From positions 310,001 through 374,000 of the forward strand of contig JANEZZ010000407.1 in assembly GCA_026122225.1 (NCBI GenBank): a stretch of DNA of 64,000 nt, written 5' to 3'. The position numbers and the translations under genes were made by a program. The notes below the pieces were generated by a model, which did not search any database, had not been told where the DNA came from, and was given only the letters and a program-made list of their open reading frames with translations. Numbering within the stretch: the stretch's first letter is position 1; the number at the start of each line of letters is the position of its first letter. The DNA comes from Heloderma charlesbogerti. Lineage: Eukaryota > Chordata > Lepidosauria > Squamata > Helodermatidae. Below, one piece after another: positions 33,736 to 45,000 of this stretch.

Positions 33736-34020
33736 ATAAATTTCCAGGCTGGAGAGGAACAATTCAAACTTTACACGTTTACTGATGTTTTTAACAAAGT
33801 CATTCCCCTGAATTGGTGGAAATCATGGGCCAGTCACCTTGAACCAAAGTTCTTTCAGCGGCTAAGCCAACTTGTCACAGCAGTGGTTTCCTCTGCAGGC
33901 ACAGAGAAAATATTTTCATCATTTGGCATTGTTCACTCAAAGCTACATCAACCGGGAGTCTGAAAAGCAGAAAAACTCATATTCCTGCTTCAGTCCATGA
34001 CTAAAAATGTCTCTGCAAGT

Positions 34021-35295
34021 GGAGAAAACGATATCTAATGGTAAAAGTTGAAAGGACAGCACTGTACATTTAGTGTGATGACTTGTCTGTTACAGTTAAT
34101 AAAATCTGAAAAGTGAAAAGGCGGTCGTCAGTTGGACACTTAGGAGACTGCTGCAATTGCAATGTGAAACCTTTATGTACTATTTAAGATTGTTTAATAA
34201 AATGAGTACTATTGTGATGGGGTGTGTGATATAGTTCTTACCATTCCCGATGTACAGCTCCTGCTGTATGTACAGCTTGACACAGCACAGGTAATGTTCT
34301 GTACTATTCCCTAAATTATTAAAAATCAAGTCATCTAAAAGCTTACACAAAATGCTGTATTGAGTTGTAAATTAACATGTTATAGTAATGAGATTTGCAC
34401 CATCGTTTAAGAAATATGTGAAGAACTGTAAGTGGAAAACTTGATTTAAATCAAGGTTTTCTCTAGGTTAATTAAATCAGTTTAAATCAATCCACCCTTC
34501 CCACCATCCATACATACATGGACTCCTATCAACACAAAGAACACCCATCAGCCGCTAAGGTGTTAAGACTAAGGATGAAAGACAGAGCTGTTCTAGGATT
34601 AGAAGACGAGACAGAGAGTGAGAAAAGGGTGGGGGGCGAGGGAGAGAAATGGAAACAAATATTGGGAGTTTTATTTTTACCCTGAGGTAGGAGCAACTCT
34701 TCTCTCCCATCCCCCACCCCGGCAGAAGATGAGTGACAAAATACTTTTGCCAAAATAGCAACTATTTACATTTTACCAATGATGTGGGGCAGAAAACTTT
34801 CCAGTGCTTTCTTTTTCCAGCGAATTTTCCTTTTCAACTGCAGATACCATATTAGGCAAATTTGGCACTTTCAAAGTTGCAATTATTTTACTTTCAGGTG
34901 ATTATACCGAGCAAGTATGTGAGAGAATATATTTCCGCCATGGAAATACATATGTGTCTCAGAATGAAACAGAACTAATAGGCAGTGCCAGCAAAAGTGA
35001 AGGTGCCCCAGCAACCCCAGTGGAAGCCAGCTGAGCTCTCCGGACAGAGACGAGCGTTTGTCACCGTATCATGTTCAGTTCTTTGGATTGATGAAACTTA
35101 TTATTGGTGTGTCAACAGTTTTCAGTACCTCTCTTCTTTTAAAAATTTAAGCAATATAATGGAAAAACATGCTATTGTATTCTAGGGATAAGAGGAATCT
35201 GGTGTGACTCTGCAAGCTACCACCGGCTCGGCCCCCTAGATTCCAGTACTTGCTAGAACGAGGGGCCGTTGGACGGCGGTGGGGGACTCCCGTGA
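34021..35295. other. Unassigned intronic sequence
   Basis: Holds AT-rich sequence with ATTTAAAT-type palindromic motifs near 34440-34490, of the kind seen in some reptile non-autonomous elements (a similar motif is near 38240-38290). A 76-codon plus-strand frame (34804-35034) reads YTEQVCERIYFRHGNTYVSQ; I do not recognise it. Confidence 0.35.
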
Positions 35296-35520
35296 GCCAT
35301 CATTTTGCATTAAAATGGCGGCTAGGCCTTCTCCATAATTCCCCATTTTGCACAAATGGCAGCCGTAAATGGGGCCATTTATGCAAAATTACAGGCGTAG
35401 TCTTATTCAACCACTTACACCTGTAATTTTGCATAAATGGCCCCATTTACGGCCGCCAATTTGCACAACGTGGCGATTTACGGAAAAGGCCTAGCTGCCA
35501 TTTCACACAAAATGGCGGCT
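35296..35520. repeat. Foldback element, about 100-bp inverted arms
   Basis: The two arms (35296-35397 and 35418-35520) are inverted copies separated by 20 nt. The inner 34 bp (35362-35395 against 35420-35453) are perfectly complementary, while the outer parts are diverged. Repeated AAAATGGCGGC-like motifs occur in both arms. No coding capacity is seen. Confidence 0.85.
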
Positions 35521-37327
35521 GCTGGAGCAGGGGGACACCTAGCGCCGCTTGCTGGGTGCCCAGGAGGTCGCCACATGCAGCCAACAGGGTCAGGGGGCTA
35601 GCAGAGGTCCAGTGAGCAGCACATAGGGTGGGCAAAGGTAAGTTCACCCATCCCTATTATATTCCATTAAAAATGACCACATAACATAACATTTAAATCA
35701 TATTAAGTGTGTTTTGATTTTTTCTCTCAAATATTTCAGGGCAAATACTTTAGTAGTAATAGTAGTAGTAGGTTACATTTCTAATCCGTCCAATAATTAA
35801 TGTTCTCTGGGCAGACTGCCCAAACCGTTATACTGATGTACTAGGACAAAACATTACTATGGAGTACTTTTTAAAGTTTTATTTAATTCGATCACTCTAG
35901 GGCATCAGAAAATTTTCCAATGCAAATTACTCTATGCAAATCAGCCCAATTTACATCAGAAATTTTTCTGGAAAACCCACATCACTACACTTTACAACTC
36001 AGAAGTGTTCTGTGCCAGGCTGTTCAGCTGTAGGTGAGTGTCCTCCCACAGTCAACATCCTGGGGATTAAGTATCAGCTCCACTTGCTAGAATTCAACTG
36101 GGGAGCTGCTTCTGAATATTCTTAAAGCCTCCACCACCCCGCTCCACACACATACACACACACACACCTTTAGGGATGGGGAAACTTGCAAGATTTGGAA
36201 ATAAACTGTATTCAAAAGCCTATTTTTCTTAAAACAGAAGAAATCTTTGGCATTTAACTTCACACCACCTCAGCCTCAGGTCTGTGCAAGAGAAACAACA
36301 TTGAAGGAGGAGGATGTACAGGAGATAAGCAACTTACTGAGAAGAACAATGAATGTTTCACTTGGAGATTTACATTTCACCCCAAATAATCAGTGGATCT
36401 GCAAGTGGAGGCCCCCTGAAACAACGAGCTCTCTCTTTTCTGTGGGCTCAACTAGATGTGATGCTGTCATGGATCCACTACGTGTCTCTCTCCCTTTTAC
36501 GCCACAGCTGCTGCATAGGGCTGCTCAGGGAGGCAGCGAAAGGAGAGGGAGTGTTTCACTCTTATGGCCATTTCCCAATTCGGAGTTTTATTTCTATTTC
36601 TGTACGGCACCTGCCACCCGCACTGGGTACTGAATTTTAATTGCCGTGAGCTGCTTTGGGAGACATTTTTGTCTAAGTGAGAGAAAAACAAGAACAAGGT
36701 CTGCTGGGATAAGCAGCAGCCAGCAGTGCTCATCAACCCAAAGAAACATGGAGATGTGGCCAGATGTCACAGAAGGGGCAACATGAAAGGCACCTCCAGC
36801 TTCGCAAGAGCCCTCTGATGGCCTCTGCACCGCGCTCTCTTCCCCAGGGTGCCGGGGGAGGGGGGGGGGCTCTTCCCAGGAGCTTCTACCAGGCAACCAC
36901 ACCCAGAGATGAAACCGCCACCCTCCTGCCGATTAAAGCTGGGGTGTTCCACGGGGCTACGGCTCCCATGTAACCCCTCAGTCCCGGGGGGCCCAAAAGG
37001 CTCCTTCCCATGCCTACCCATCTGGCAAGAGAGCACAGTGGATAAATGTGATTTTAAAAAATGGATACTAAAATTTTTAATTGTATGCGTTTTTTAAAAA
37101 ATCATCAATATAGTATTACATTCCTCTCATTTATAAAAATAACATAGTTACAATTAAATCTAATCACGAACATGCTTAACCTACACTTAAATTTCATAAA
37201 AATTAATCAATCGCTGTGTCACACTCACACACATTAAATCATCTACCAGACATGAGCATTCACTTCTGTTTCCCTTTCCTAAAACTAGCTCTGTCCAGCC
37301 TAACTACCAGCTCTTGCTTTTTGAAAG
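35521..37327. other. Unassigned intronic sequence
   Basis: Contains a CA microsatellite (about 36145-36166), a G-run (about 36853-36869), a TAG/GTA microsatellite (about 35753-35771) and a 128-codon plus frame (36247-36633) with no recognisable motif. No gene is supported. Confidence 0.4.
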
Positions 37328-37484
37328 CCCTGGGCCATAGCTCAGTGGCGGAGCCCCGCTTCGCATGCAGAAGCTCCCAGGTTCGATCCCAGGCAGCATC
37401 TCCAGGCAGGGCTGGAGAGCCATAGCTGCCATTCAGTGTTGACAATACTGGGCTAGACGGACCAAGGAACTGACTTAATATTAA
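37328..37484 (+). repeat. tRNA-derived SINE
   Basis: Pol III boxes TAGCTCAGTGGCGGAG and GGTTCGATCCC are correctly spaced. They are followed by a conserved body (gcatctccaggcagggctgg, caatactgggctagacggac). The end resembles the 3' end of the L3/CR1-like LINE, a likely source of its retrotransposition machinery. It cannot be a functional tRNA because no cloverleaf acceptor stem is formed. Confidence 0.8.
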
Positions 37485-38559
37485 TTGTTTGTTCAATTTG
37501 TATCACACCTTTCTACCAAGGAAAAAAAGCACTCAAGGCGGTTTCTGATATTTCAAGTATAAGGCATATGTGCAAAGACACCGGTGGGAGAGGGCAGTTG
37601 TTGCCCTGCACTTATGTGGCGGCGGTGGAGGAGCTGGGCCAACCAAGTTAGGACAGAAAGGCGATACAGGAAAGGTCAGTTGGAGGTAGAGTGGGAAAGG
37701 GCTGGTAGGGTGAACAGGAAAGAAGGTAAGACAGTATAGTACAGACACAGCTTCCAGTTCCTAGATTCCACCACACTTTTGCCACAAAAAAACTTGTCAT
37801 GGCTTCTGGGTAAAAAAGAGAGCCTAGCCGGGAATATATCGGGGGTAGGCAACGTGGTGCCCACGGGAATCAATGCACCCCTGGACCCCTGTCTTGGTGC
37901 CCGACCCCTTCCATTTTTTTTTTAAATTAACACATTCTATTGCCAGCAGCTGAGATTGCTGGAAAATAGGTTTCTGCTGGTGCTGAAAACCATGGGTTCA
38001 AGGGAGTTCTTTAGTGCACTGGGGCTGAGACCTGGCTCTGCCTTGGACTCAACTCTTTTGGGCAAGTTACTTTCCAAGGCAGCCATTTTGTGATGGTGCC
38101 CAGGGCAATTTCTCAAATTGCCAAACATGCCCACGGCCCAAAAAGGGTTGCTGACCCCTGGAAGAGACCTTCCTCGATGTTGTAAAATGTTGTCGGATTA
38201 CCAATTAACATGAATGAGTGATCACATTTGCACCATGGTTTAAAGAATATCAAGATCAATGGTTTAAATCAGGGCTTAACTCACCTTGGTTTAAACCAAA
38301 CTACCCTGCAAGGCACATGACAGTTCTAGTGCTGCCCCCCACGGCTTTTTGCCTCTGATATGGCTGTCACTGGCCAGGCATCAAGAGGAGCTTTGTCCCC
38401 ATGGCACAACCAATCCTGTTGCCCACACCATTTCTCTTCCCCACGGAGTTACCAGGGATGTCACAGGTTATTTCCTATGAATGTTCTGCTCTGGCTTCCC
38501 TTACTTGGACACATGACCTATCCCTTCGCAAAGACCCTGCGTGCTCCACTGAGGGAGAA
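37485..38559. other. Unassigned intronic sequence
   Basis: No family or exon is recognised. Poly(T) at about 37914-37923 and a TTTAAACC-rich patch near 38230-38305 similar to one near 34400-34490. Confidence 0.4.
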
Positions 38560-39150
38560 CAGCACAACGTGTGGGAGCGCTACATCCATTTCAGTCGGGC
38601 TTTAGGCCTGGCTGTGGGACAGAGACTTCTTTGGTCACCTTGGCGAACAATATACAGCAAGGACTGGACCGGGGGCATGTCTCCGCTGGACCTCTCAATG
38701 GCTCTCCATACCATCAATCATCGCCTCGTTTTGGGCTGCCTTGCTGGGATGGGCCTTGGAGGCAGTTTGTTTCCAGGCAACTTCAGGCAGCAGTGCTGGG
38801 GGCTCCTGTTCAACACCATGGCTTAGGCTTCCATGGTTCAGGGTTCCAACCTGGCCCCCACGCTATTTAACATAAACATGAAACCACTGGGAGAGGCCAC
38901 CAGAATTTGGGGGTTCAGTGCCACCAGTATGCTGATGACACGCAACTCCTATTTCTGTCTAAATCCAAAGAGCTGTTCTGGTTCTAAATCGGTGTGTGTT
39001 ATTGGTAACAGGATGAATGAAAGTAAACTAATTGAAGCTTAATCCAGACAAGACAGAGGTGATCCTGGTTAGTCAAAAGGCAGATCAAGGAACAGGGATT
39101 CAGCCTGTGCTGAATGAGAATAAACTCCCCCTCAAGACAAGAGGGGAGAT
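38560..39150 (+). mobile_element. Degenerate L2-clade LINE fragment, RT region
   Basis: Traces of L2 RT are spread over three frames: FQSGFRPGCGTETSLVTLAN, then APTLFNINMKPLGEATR and YADDT-equivalent sequence near 38930-38945. It has many shifts, so is older than the neighbouring copy. Confidence 0.65.
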
Positions 39151-39179
39151 GGCTAGAACGCAGGTGCAGGAAGACTCGT

Positions 39180-40955
39180 GCCGAGTCTGACCAAACATAG
39201 GTTAGAGCTCATTATCGAGCCTACTCTGCGGCGGTGAGGCTGGCAAAGAGGGAGTTCTCCTCCTCCTCCACCATTGCATCTTCTCAGTGTCGTCCAGCAG
39301 AGCTTTTCTGAGTGGTTCATGGCCTTTTGCAATCTGGGCCAGGAAGAGAGATGGTGGAAACCTCAGTAGCATGTGACAAGTTTGCACGACACTTTGAAGA
39401 TAAAATTGCTCACATTCGTCATGACTTAGACACCACAGTTAATGCAGTTCCATTAGTGGAGGTGTCTAGAGCACTGTCTGGTCCAGTTTTATTGGATGAA
39501 TTTCAGTTATTGAGACCTGAGGATGGAAACAAGGTGTTTGGCCAAGTCCTGTCGACCACCTGTGCATTCGACCCTTGCCCTTCATGACTTATCATATCAA
39601 ATAAGGAGGGGCTATCCAGCTGGGTCCAGGAGGTTGTAAATTCCTCTTTGAAAGAGGGATTGGTGCCAACCTCTTTAAAAGAGGTGGTAATTAGGCCACT
39701 CCTGAAAAAGCCTAACCTAGACCCAGAGAATTTTAATAATTGTAGGCCAATAGCTAACATCCCCTTCCTGGGCAAAGTGCTTGGGCGAGTGGTTGCAGGA
39801 CAACTCCAGGCACTCTTGAAGGAAACAGATTATCTAAACCCATCTCAACTGGGCTTTAGGCCTGGTTTTGGAATGGAAACTGCCTTGGTCGCCCTGTGGG
39901 ATGACCTTTGCCAGGAGAGGGTTGGGGGGAATGCAGCCCTGCTGATTCTCTTGGACATCTCAGTGGTTTCGATACCATCAACCATGGTATCCTTCTGGAT
40001 AGGCTATCTGAAGCTGAGAATTTGAAGGCACTGTGCTGCAGTGGTTCCATTCCTACCTGGATGGCCAATTCCAGAAGGTGGTGCTGGGGGTTATTGCTGT
40101 CCCTTGGCAGCTATGCCGTGGGGTTCCACAGGGCTCTATTTTATCCCCCATGCTGTTTAACATCTACATGAAACCACTGGGGGAGGTTATCCAGAAATAT
40201 GGACTAAGGTGTCACCAATATGCAGATGACACCCAGCTCTCTCTCTCCTTTTCATCAAACCCAGGTGAAGCAGTGGGCAATCTGAACCACTGCCTGGCTG
40301 TGGTAATGGATTGGATGAAGGCCAATAAACTGAGACTCAATCCAGACAAGATGGAGGTACTGTTAGTGGGTGGTCGTCCGACCAGCTAAGTGATGTTCAA
40401 CCTGCTCTGAAAGGGATTTCCCTTTCCTCCCCCTAAAGGAACAGATTCATCGGGGGGGGGGGGAATCTAGCATTGTCACTTGAGGTGCAGATGGACTTGG
40501 TGGGACAGAGCACCTTTTATCAACTTAGGTTGATATACCAACTATGACCTTATCTGGCCAGAGATAACCTAGCTACAGTTATCCATGCTCTAGTAACCTC
40601 TCATCTGGATTACTGCAATGCCTTATATGTGGGGCTGCCTTTGAAAACAGTCTGGGAACTTCAGCTGGTCCAAAACAGGGCAGTGAGATTGTTAACAGGG
40701 ACAGGCCAAGGGGATCATATTATGCCAGTACTTTTCCATCTGCTCTGGCTGCCAGCCCAGTTAAAAAGATTTTAAAGTGTTGCCAGATTTAAAAGTGCTG
40801 GTATAAAATTCTAAGCCTTAGACTGCTTGGGGCCAGGTTACCTGAAGGATCGTCTCCTTCCATGTACCCCTGCCTGGACCCTAAGATCCAGGAGCCCCTG
40901 CCAAAGGAAGTGAGGTGGGTGGCTAATTAGAAGAGGGCCTTTTCTGTTGTGGCAC
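39180..40955 (+). mobile_element. L2-clade LINE, pre-RT to post-RT domains
   Basis: Frames 39312-39587 (VACDKFARHFEDKIAHIRHD), 39648-40025 ([34 protein letters not shown]) and 40033-40389 ([48 protein letters not shown]) follow the L2 order. A frame change near 39970 and a G-run at about 40451-40463 precede a decayed post-RT part (40480-40955). The proper L2 3' end is missing. Confidence 0.83.
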
Positions 40956-41376
40956 TATGTATAATTTAAAAAAAAACTCTTCCTTTTATAATACTAGAAC
41001 CCAATGGGGTCATCCCAAGAAGCTGAACAGTGGGAGATTCAGGACAGATAAAAGTCCTTCATATAGCACATGGTTAAAACCACGGAATTTTCTACCAGCA
41101 GATGTAGTGACGGCCACCAACTTGGAGGGCTTTAAAAGGGGGTTAGACAAATTCCTGGAGAAGAAGGCGATCCATGGCAGCTAGTCCTGATAGCTCTATG
41201 CTGCCTCCGGTATAGAGGCAGTCTGCCTTTGGGAACATGAGCGGGACGGCACTCTTGCGCTCGTGCCCTGCTTGCAGGCTTCCCACTGGGGCACCTGGCT
41301 GGCTGCTGTGGGAACAGAATGCTGGACCAGGTGAGCCTTTGGTCCAACAGGCCTCCGGGGCTCTTCTTATGTTTTC
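40956..41376 (+). mobile_element. L3/CR1-like LINE 3' end
   Basis: Contains the decayed coding end (FKRGLDKFLEKKAIHGS) and the 3' UTR ending ccggggctcttcttatgttt. It lies just inside DLG1 intron 3. Confidence 0.75.
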
Positions 41377-41864
41377 ATCCGGCCCTCCTTCAGAAGAGCT
41401 GAGGCTTTTTGAGGTGGGTGAGGCGGAGAGCAGCATGCCCCCGAGACAACCACCCAGGAGTTTCATAGGCCAGTGGGGATTGGAGCCTAGGCTTCTTTCC
41501 CACATTCAAGTCCAAAGCTCTACCTACAGCCGCGCATTCACTCTCCCTCCGATGACTTATGTAGGAGGGGTGGCAGGAAAAGAGGGCACATCCACAGGCA
41601 TCACGTATGTTTTGGGGCCACCACAGCTAAAGACCAATCTGAGAACCACTAAGCACATCAAAATACATTGCTATACACCCAGGGCACCCATTGAAACAAC
41701 AGAATCCCGCTAAAACAAAAACCTGAAAGATGCCATCCTGGCCACTCTCTCTCTGCTCAAAGCCACCAAGCCAGCCACATGGACCCCCACAAAGCCTGGC
41801 TCCGAGATCACCATCCTGCTGGGCCAGGAGGCAAGGCAAACCCGTCAGTCATGGCCTCACATAC
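41377..41864. other. DLG1 intron 3 start, unassigned
   Basis: Sequence next to the exon 3 donor with no clear repeat. A possible decayed SINE (cattcaagtccaaagctcta near 41500) is too diverged to call. Confidence 0.4.
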
Positions 41865-42031
41865 CTCTGTGGCTGGACTACGGCTGCTCAGCGGAGTTCC
41901 AGAAGTCACCGTTGTGCTTGGAAGGCTGGAGAACTCCCACGTGTTCACGGGCTGCACAAATTCGATTTCCTTCGAGTGATCAATACTTTTGGGATTGTCA
42001 AGTAAAGCCACTTCATAAAACTCTTGAATAT
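41865..42031 (-). CDS. DLG1: DLG1 coding exon 3 (end of L27 and linker)
   Basis: The acceptor CTGTCTCCAG precedes 42031. The first two bases complete an Asp codon, then 55 codons run to GAG at 41865, followed by the donor GTATGTGAGG. The residues [14 protein letters not shown] finish the L27 domain. [14 protein letters not shown] and [10 protein letters not shown] form the Ser/Thr-rich linker before the alternatively spliced region. The exon ends in phase 0 after ATE, matching the usual DLG1 exon border. The next exon was not found on the minus strand down to position 1. Confidence 0.92.
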
Positions 42032-45000
42032 CTGGAGACAGACAGACGTTTCAGTAATCAATTTCCAAAAGGGATATAATAAGTAATTGCCACTTCCTGA
42101 TGGATCATCTTCCATCTTCAGCGTACGATCAGACCTCTATCAGAACAAAGCAGTTTCTCAAGCAAACAGCACCACCGTGCCACCCTGCACAAAGCAAAAC
42201 CACGTTGACTGCCACTTGTGAAGCAGGAATGAGTGCCCCGTGGCCCTTGGCTGCCCGCACCCCTCCTGCAAGCCACAGCCAGCCTTCCCTCCCTCCCCAC
42301 CCCAGGAGCAAGAGAAGAGTGCTTCTGGAAGCACAGATCCAGCTGGATCCACACTTTCAAAAGGGGTGTGTGTGTAACTGTAAGAGAGACAGAAAAGTAG
42401 AGTGCATGTGACTGTGAAAAAGAGAGGGAAAGGAAAGGAGCGGCGCAGTGATCCTAAGGTGGCCCACTCTGTCCATCCCACTCTCTTGAGGTTTTTCTGA
42501 GAGAGAGGAAGCAGTGTGGACTGGTGATGACAGAGAGGTGCCTCAGGCCATGCCCACCACCAGCAAGTGGCCCCCAACAAATTCCCTCCACGGAATTGCA
42601 GCCCTTGAGGGAAAAAAGGTTGCTCCCTTCTGTTATAAAGACTGAAAAGGAAGTACACCTTCAAGATACACAGCGAAGTGCAGAATATAGGGGAACACAT
42701 TTAGAAATTAGATGCAGGATTAGTCGATGGCTGAGGAAGTTGAGGCCAAGAAATGGCCTTCATCCCATGCTCCATCACAACTTCCAAGATAGACCAAAAA
42801 AGCCATCTTAGGCTTGTAACGTATCTTCAAAGGCACGCAGAAAAGATCCCTTTGTGACCGCCCCTTGAACGTGCCGTCCCCTCAGCCTCAATGAGGTCAG
42901 GGTCAGAGCAGCCTCCAACAGTGCCACAGGATGTTTTTATTCAGATTCATGAAGGATAACGCCATCAACGGCTGCCAGTCATGATGGCTACAGATCACCT
43001 CCAGTGCTGGAGAACACAAGTGGGAGGGAGGGTGCTACTACACTCACGTCCCACCATCTGGCTGGCCTCCGCCGGAACAAAATGCTGGACTGCGCAGGGC
43101 TTCATCTAGACAGGTCTGATCAGCACGGCTCTCATTTATTTGTTTTAAATTGGGCTGCCTTTAGGGGTGAAATCCCTCCCATAGTGGTGAACAAGAGAAA
43201 AGAAACAGTACAAAACAAAAGATGCAATGAAAAAAGCAATCACGAGCAAAACTAGAAGCTCCAAAATTAGAAAAGGATGCCGAGTTCAAATTTGTTAGAC
43301 TGACTTTTGGTGACCAAGAACAGGAAACGACGATCATTGTAATTATGTAATTGGGGCCAACGATTTACATCTTTTTGCATGTCCCACTGGATGGGGCTGG
43401 CTATATCGTACCGAGTTAGATCACTGGCCTGCCTGCTCAGTGTTGTCCACGCTGACTGGCAGCTTCTCTCCAGGTTCCAGGCAGAGAAGGAACGCCCCAG
43501 GCCTACCTAAAGGTGCTGGAGCTGAACCTGTATGCAGAGCATGTTGCTCTACTAACAGCAATCCATGCTGTCTAAACTGTTCTGCTTTAGGACTTCTCAC
43601 TTTCAAAGTATTTTCTGTTCTGAAATAATTAAATGTTGCACCATTTTCAAAGAGATTGTCAGTTACAGCAAGGGCACACACTCGAACTGTATCCCCATAA
43701 CAAGTCCTACTTGGGTCCAATGCAGAGCGGTTGGGAGAAGGGGGCTGAAACTGCTGCACAGGTAGGTTAGAGGAACTAACCCTGGCCCCCACTGTGAAAA
43801 CAATCATCCCTACTCAGGATACCAAGATTACAATGCACAAAGGTATCAGAATCCACAGTGGTGCCTTCTCAGTGGTGGCCCCACAAAGGGAGGCCCAACA
43901 CAGCCCAACTCATATGAACCAACAATGTGATGTGGCTGCAAAAAAGGCAAATGCTAATTGGGGCTGCATTCATAGAAGCATAGCTTCCAAATCCCGGGAA
44001 GGACTAGTTCCCCTCTACTCAGCACTGGTTAGGCCTCATCTGGAGTACTGTGTCCAGTCCTGGGCACTACACTTTCAGAAGGATGCAGACAAACTGGAAA
44101 GAGTACAGAGGTGGGCAACAAAGATGATCAGGGGACTGGAAACAAAGCCCTATGAAGAGAGACTGAAAGAACTGGGCATGTTTAGCCTGGAGAAGAGAAG
44201 ACTGAGGGGAGATAGGATAGCGCTCTTCCAGTACTTGAAAGGTTGTCGCAGAGAGGAGGGTCAGGATCTCTTCTCCATCATCCCGGAGTGCAGGACACGG
44301 AATAATGGGCTCAAGTGACAGGAACCCAGATTCCAGCTGAACATCAGGAAAAACTTCCTGTTAGAGCAATACGACAATGGAACCAATTACTTGGGGAGGT
44401 GGTGGGCTCTCCCATACTGGAGGCGTTCAAGACGAGGCTGGACAGCCATGTGTCAGGGATGCTCTGACTTGGATTCCTGCATGGAGCAGGGGGTTGGACT
44501 CGATGGCCTTGTAGGCCCCTTCCAACCCTATTATTCTATTCTATGATTCATAGGAAACATCACAAAGTGATTCCTAGGAAACATCATGCAGTGGCTTTTA
44601 ATGGCACTTCACAGTTTTGACTACATTTGTTTATTTGTAGGATTATTCATATGGAAAGGCCTTACATTTATCATTGTAGAACACTGGGATAAAATGCCTT
44701 GATAAGAAATAAAAATCAGGAGTGCCATTCTGTATGCACGACCACCGAAGAATGTTCAGGTCAGACCTGGACCTGCTTAGTTTAGCAAGGCGGTTCCATC
44801 GTATGCCTTCAGCCCATGTCCCAAGACTCTATTCTTTTCAGAAAGCCCTATTATTTCTTATTTTGCAAGAGGAAGAGCCAATGCTAGGACAACAGAAGTA
44901 ACCAAATGTCACATTGCCTTTCTTTCTCCGATTTAATGCCTGCGGATACACATACACCCTCCAATATATCTCCAACCTCTGAAAGCTGCATAAATAAGAG

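Larger units (their letters stand above)
26672..34020 (+). mobile_element. hAT-superfamily transposase remnant, spread over six blocks
   Basis: The blocks are 26672-26805 (LEGWSNVHNDPGSNGCVTTE, TSGNAHTAEYLT), 26871-26962 (FVTDNAADV, the second catalytic Asp region of hAT), 29237-29645 (remnant beginning KMRR), 30926-31076 (ALDKLQRNSCCIANAVEIWK) and 33745-34015 (C-terminal dimerisation part SSAGTEKIFSSFGIVHSKLH). The order and strand are those of a hAT transposase. The gaps are an L2 tail, an L2-B LINE, a BovB and an unclassified 2.7-kb block. Stops in several blocks show it is dead. No terminal inverted repeats were identified. Confidence 0.8.

Noticed and set aside
37328..37400. A tRNA gene (good box A and box B)
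   Set aside because: No acceptor stem or anticodon arm closes, and it continues into a conserved SINE body.
1..41864. DLG1 exon 4 and later exons
   Set aside because: I looked on the minus strand for the KYRYQDED-type exon and PDZ motifs and found none; the exons are probably outside the window.
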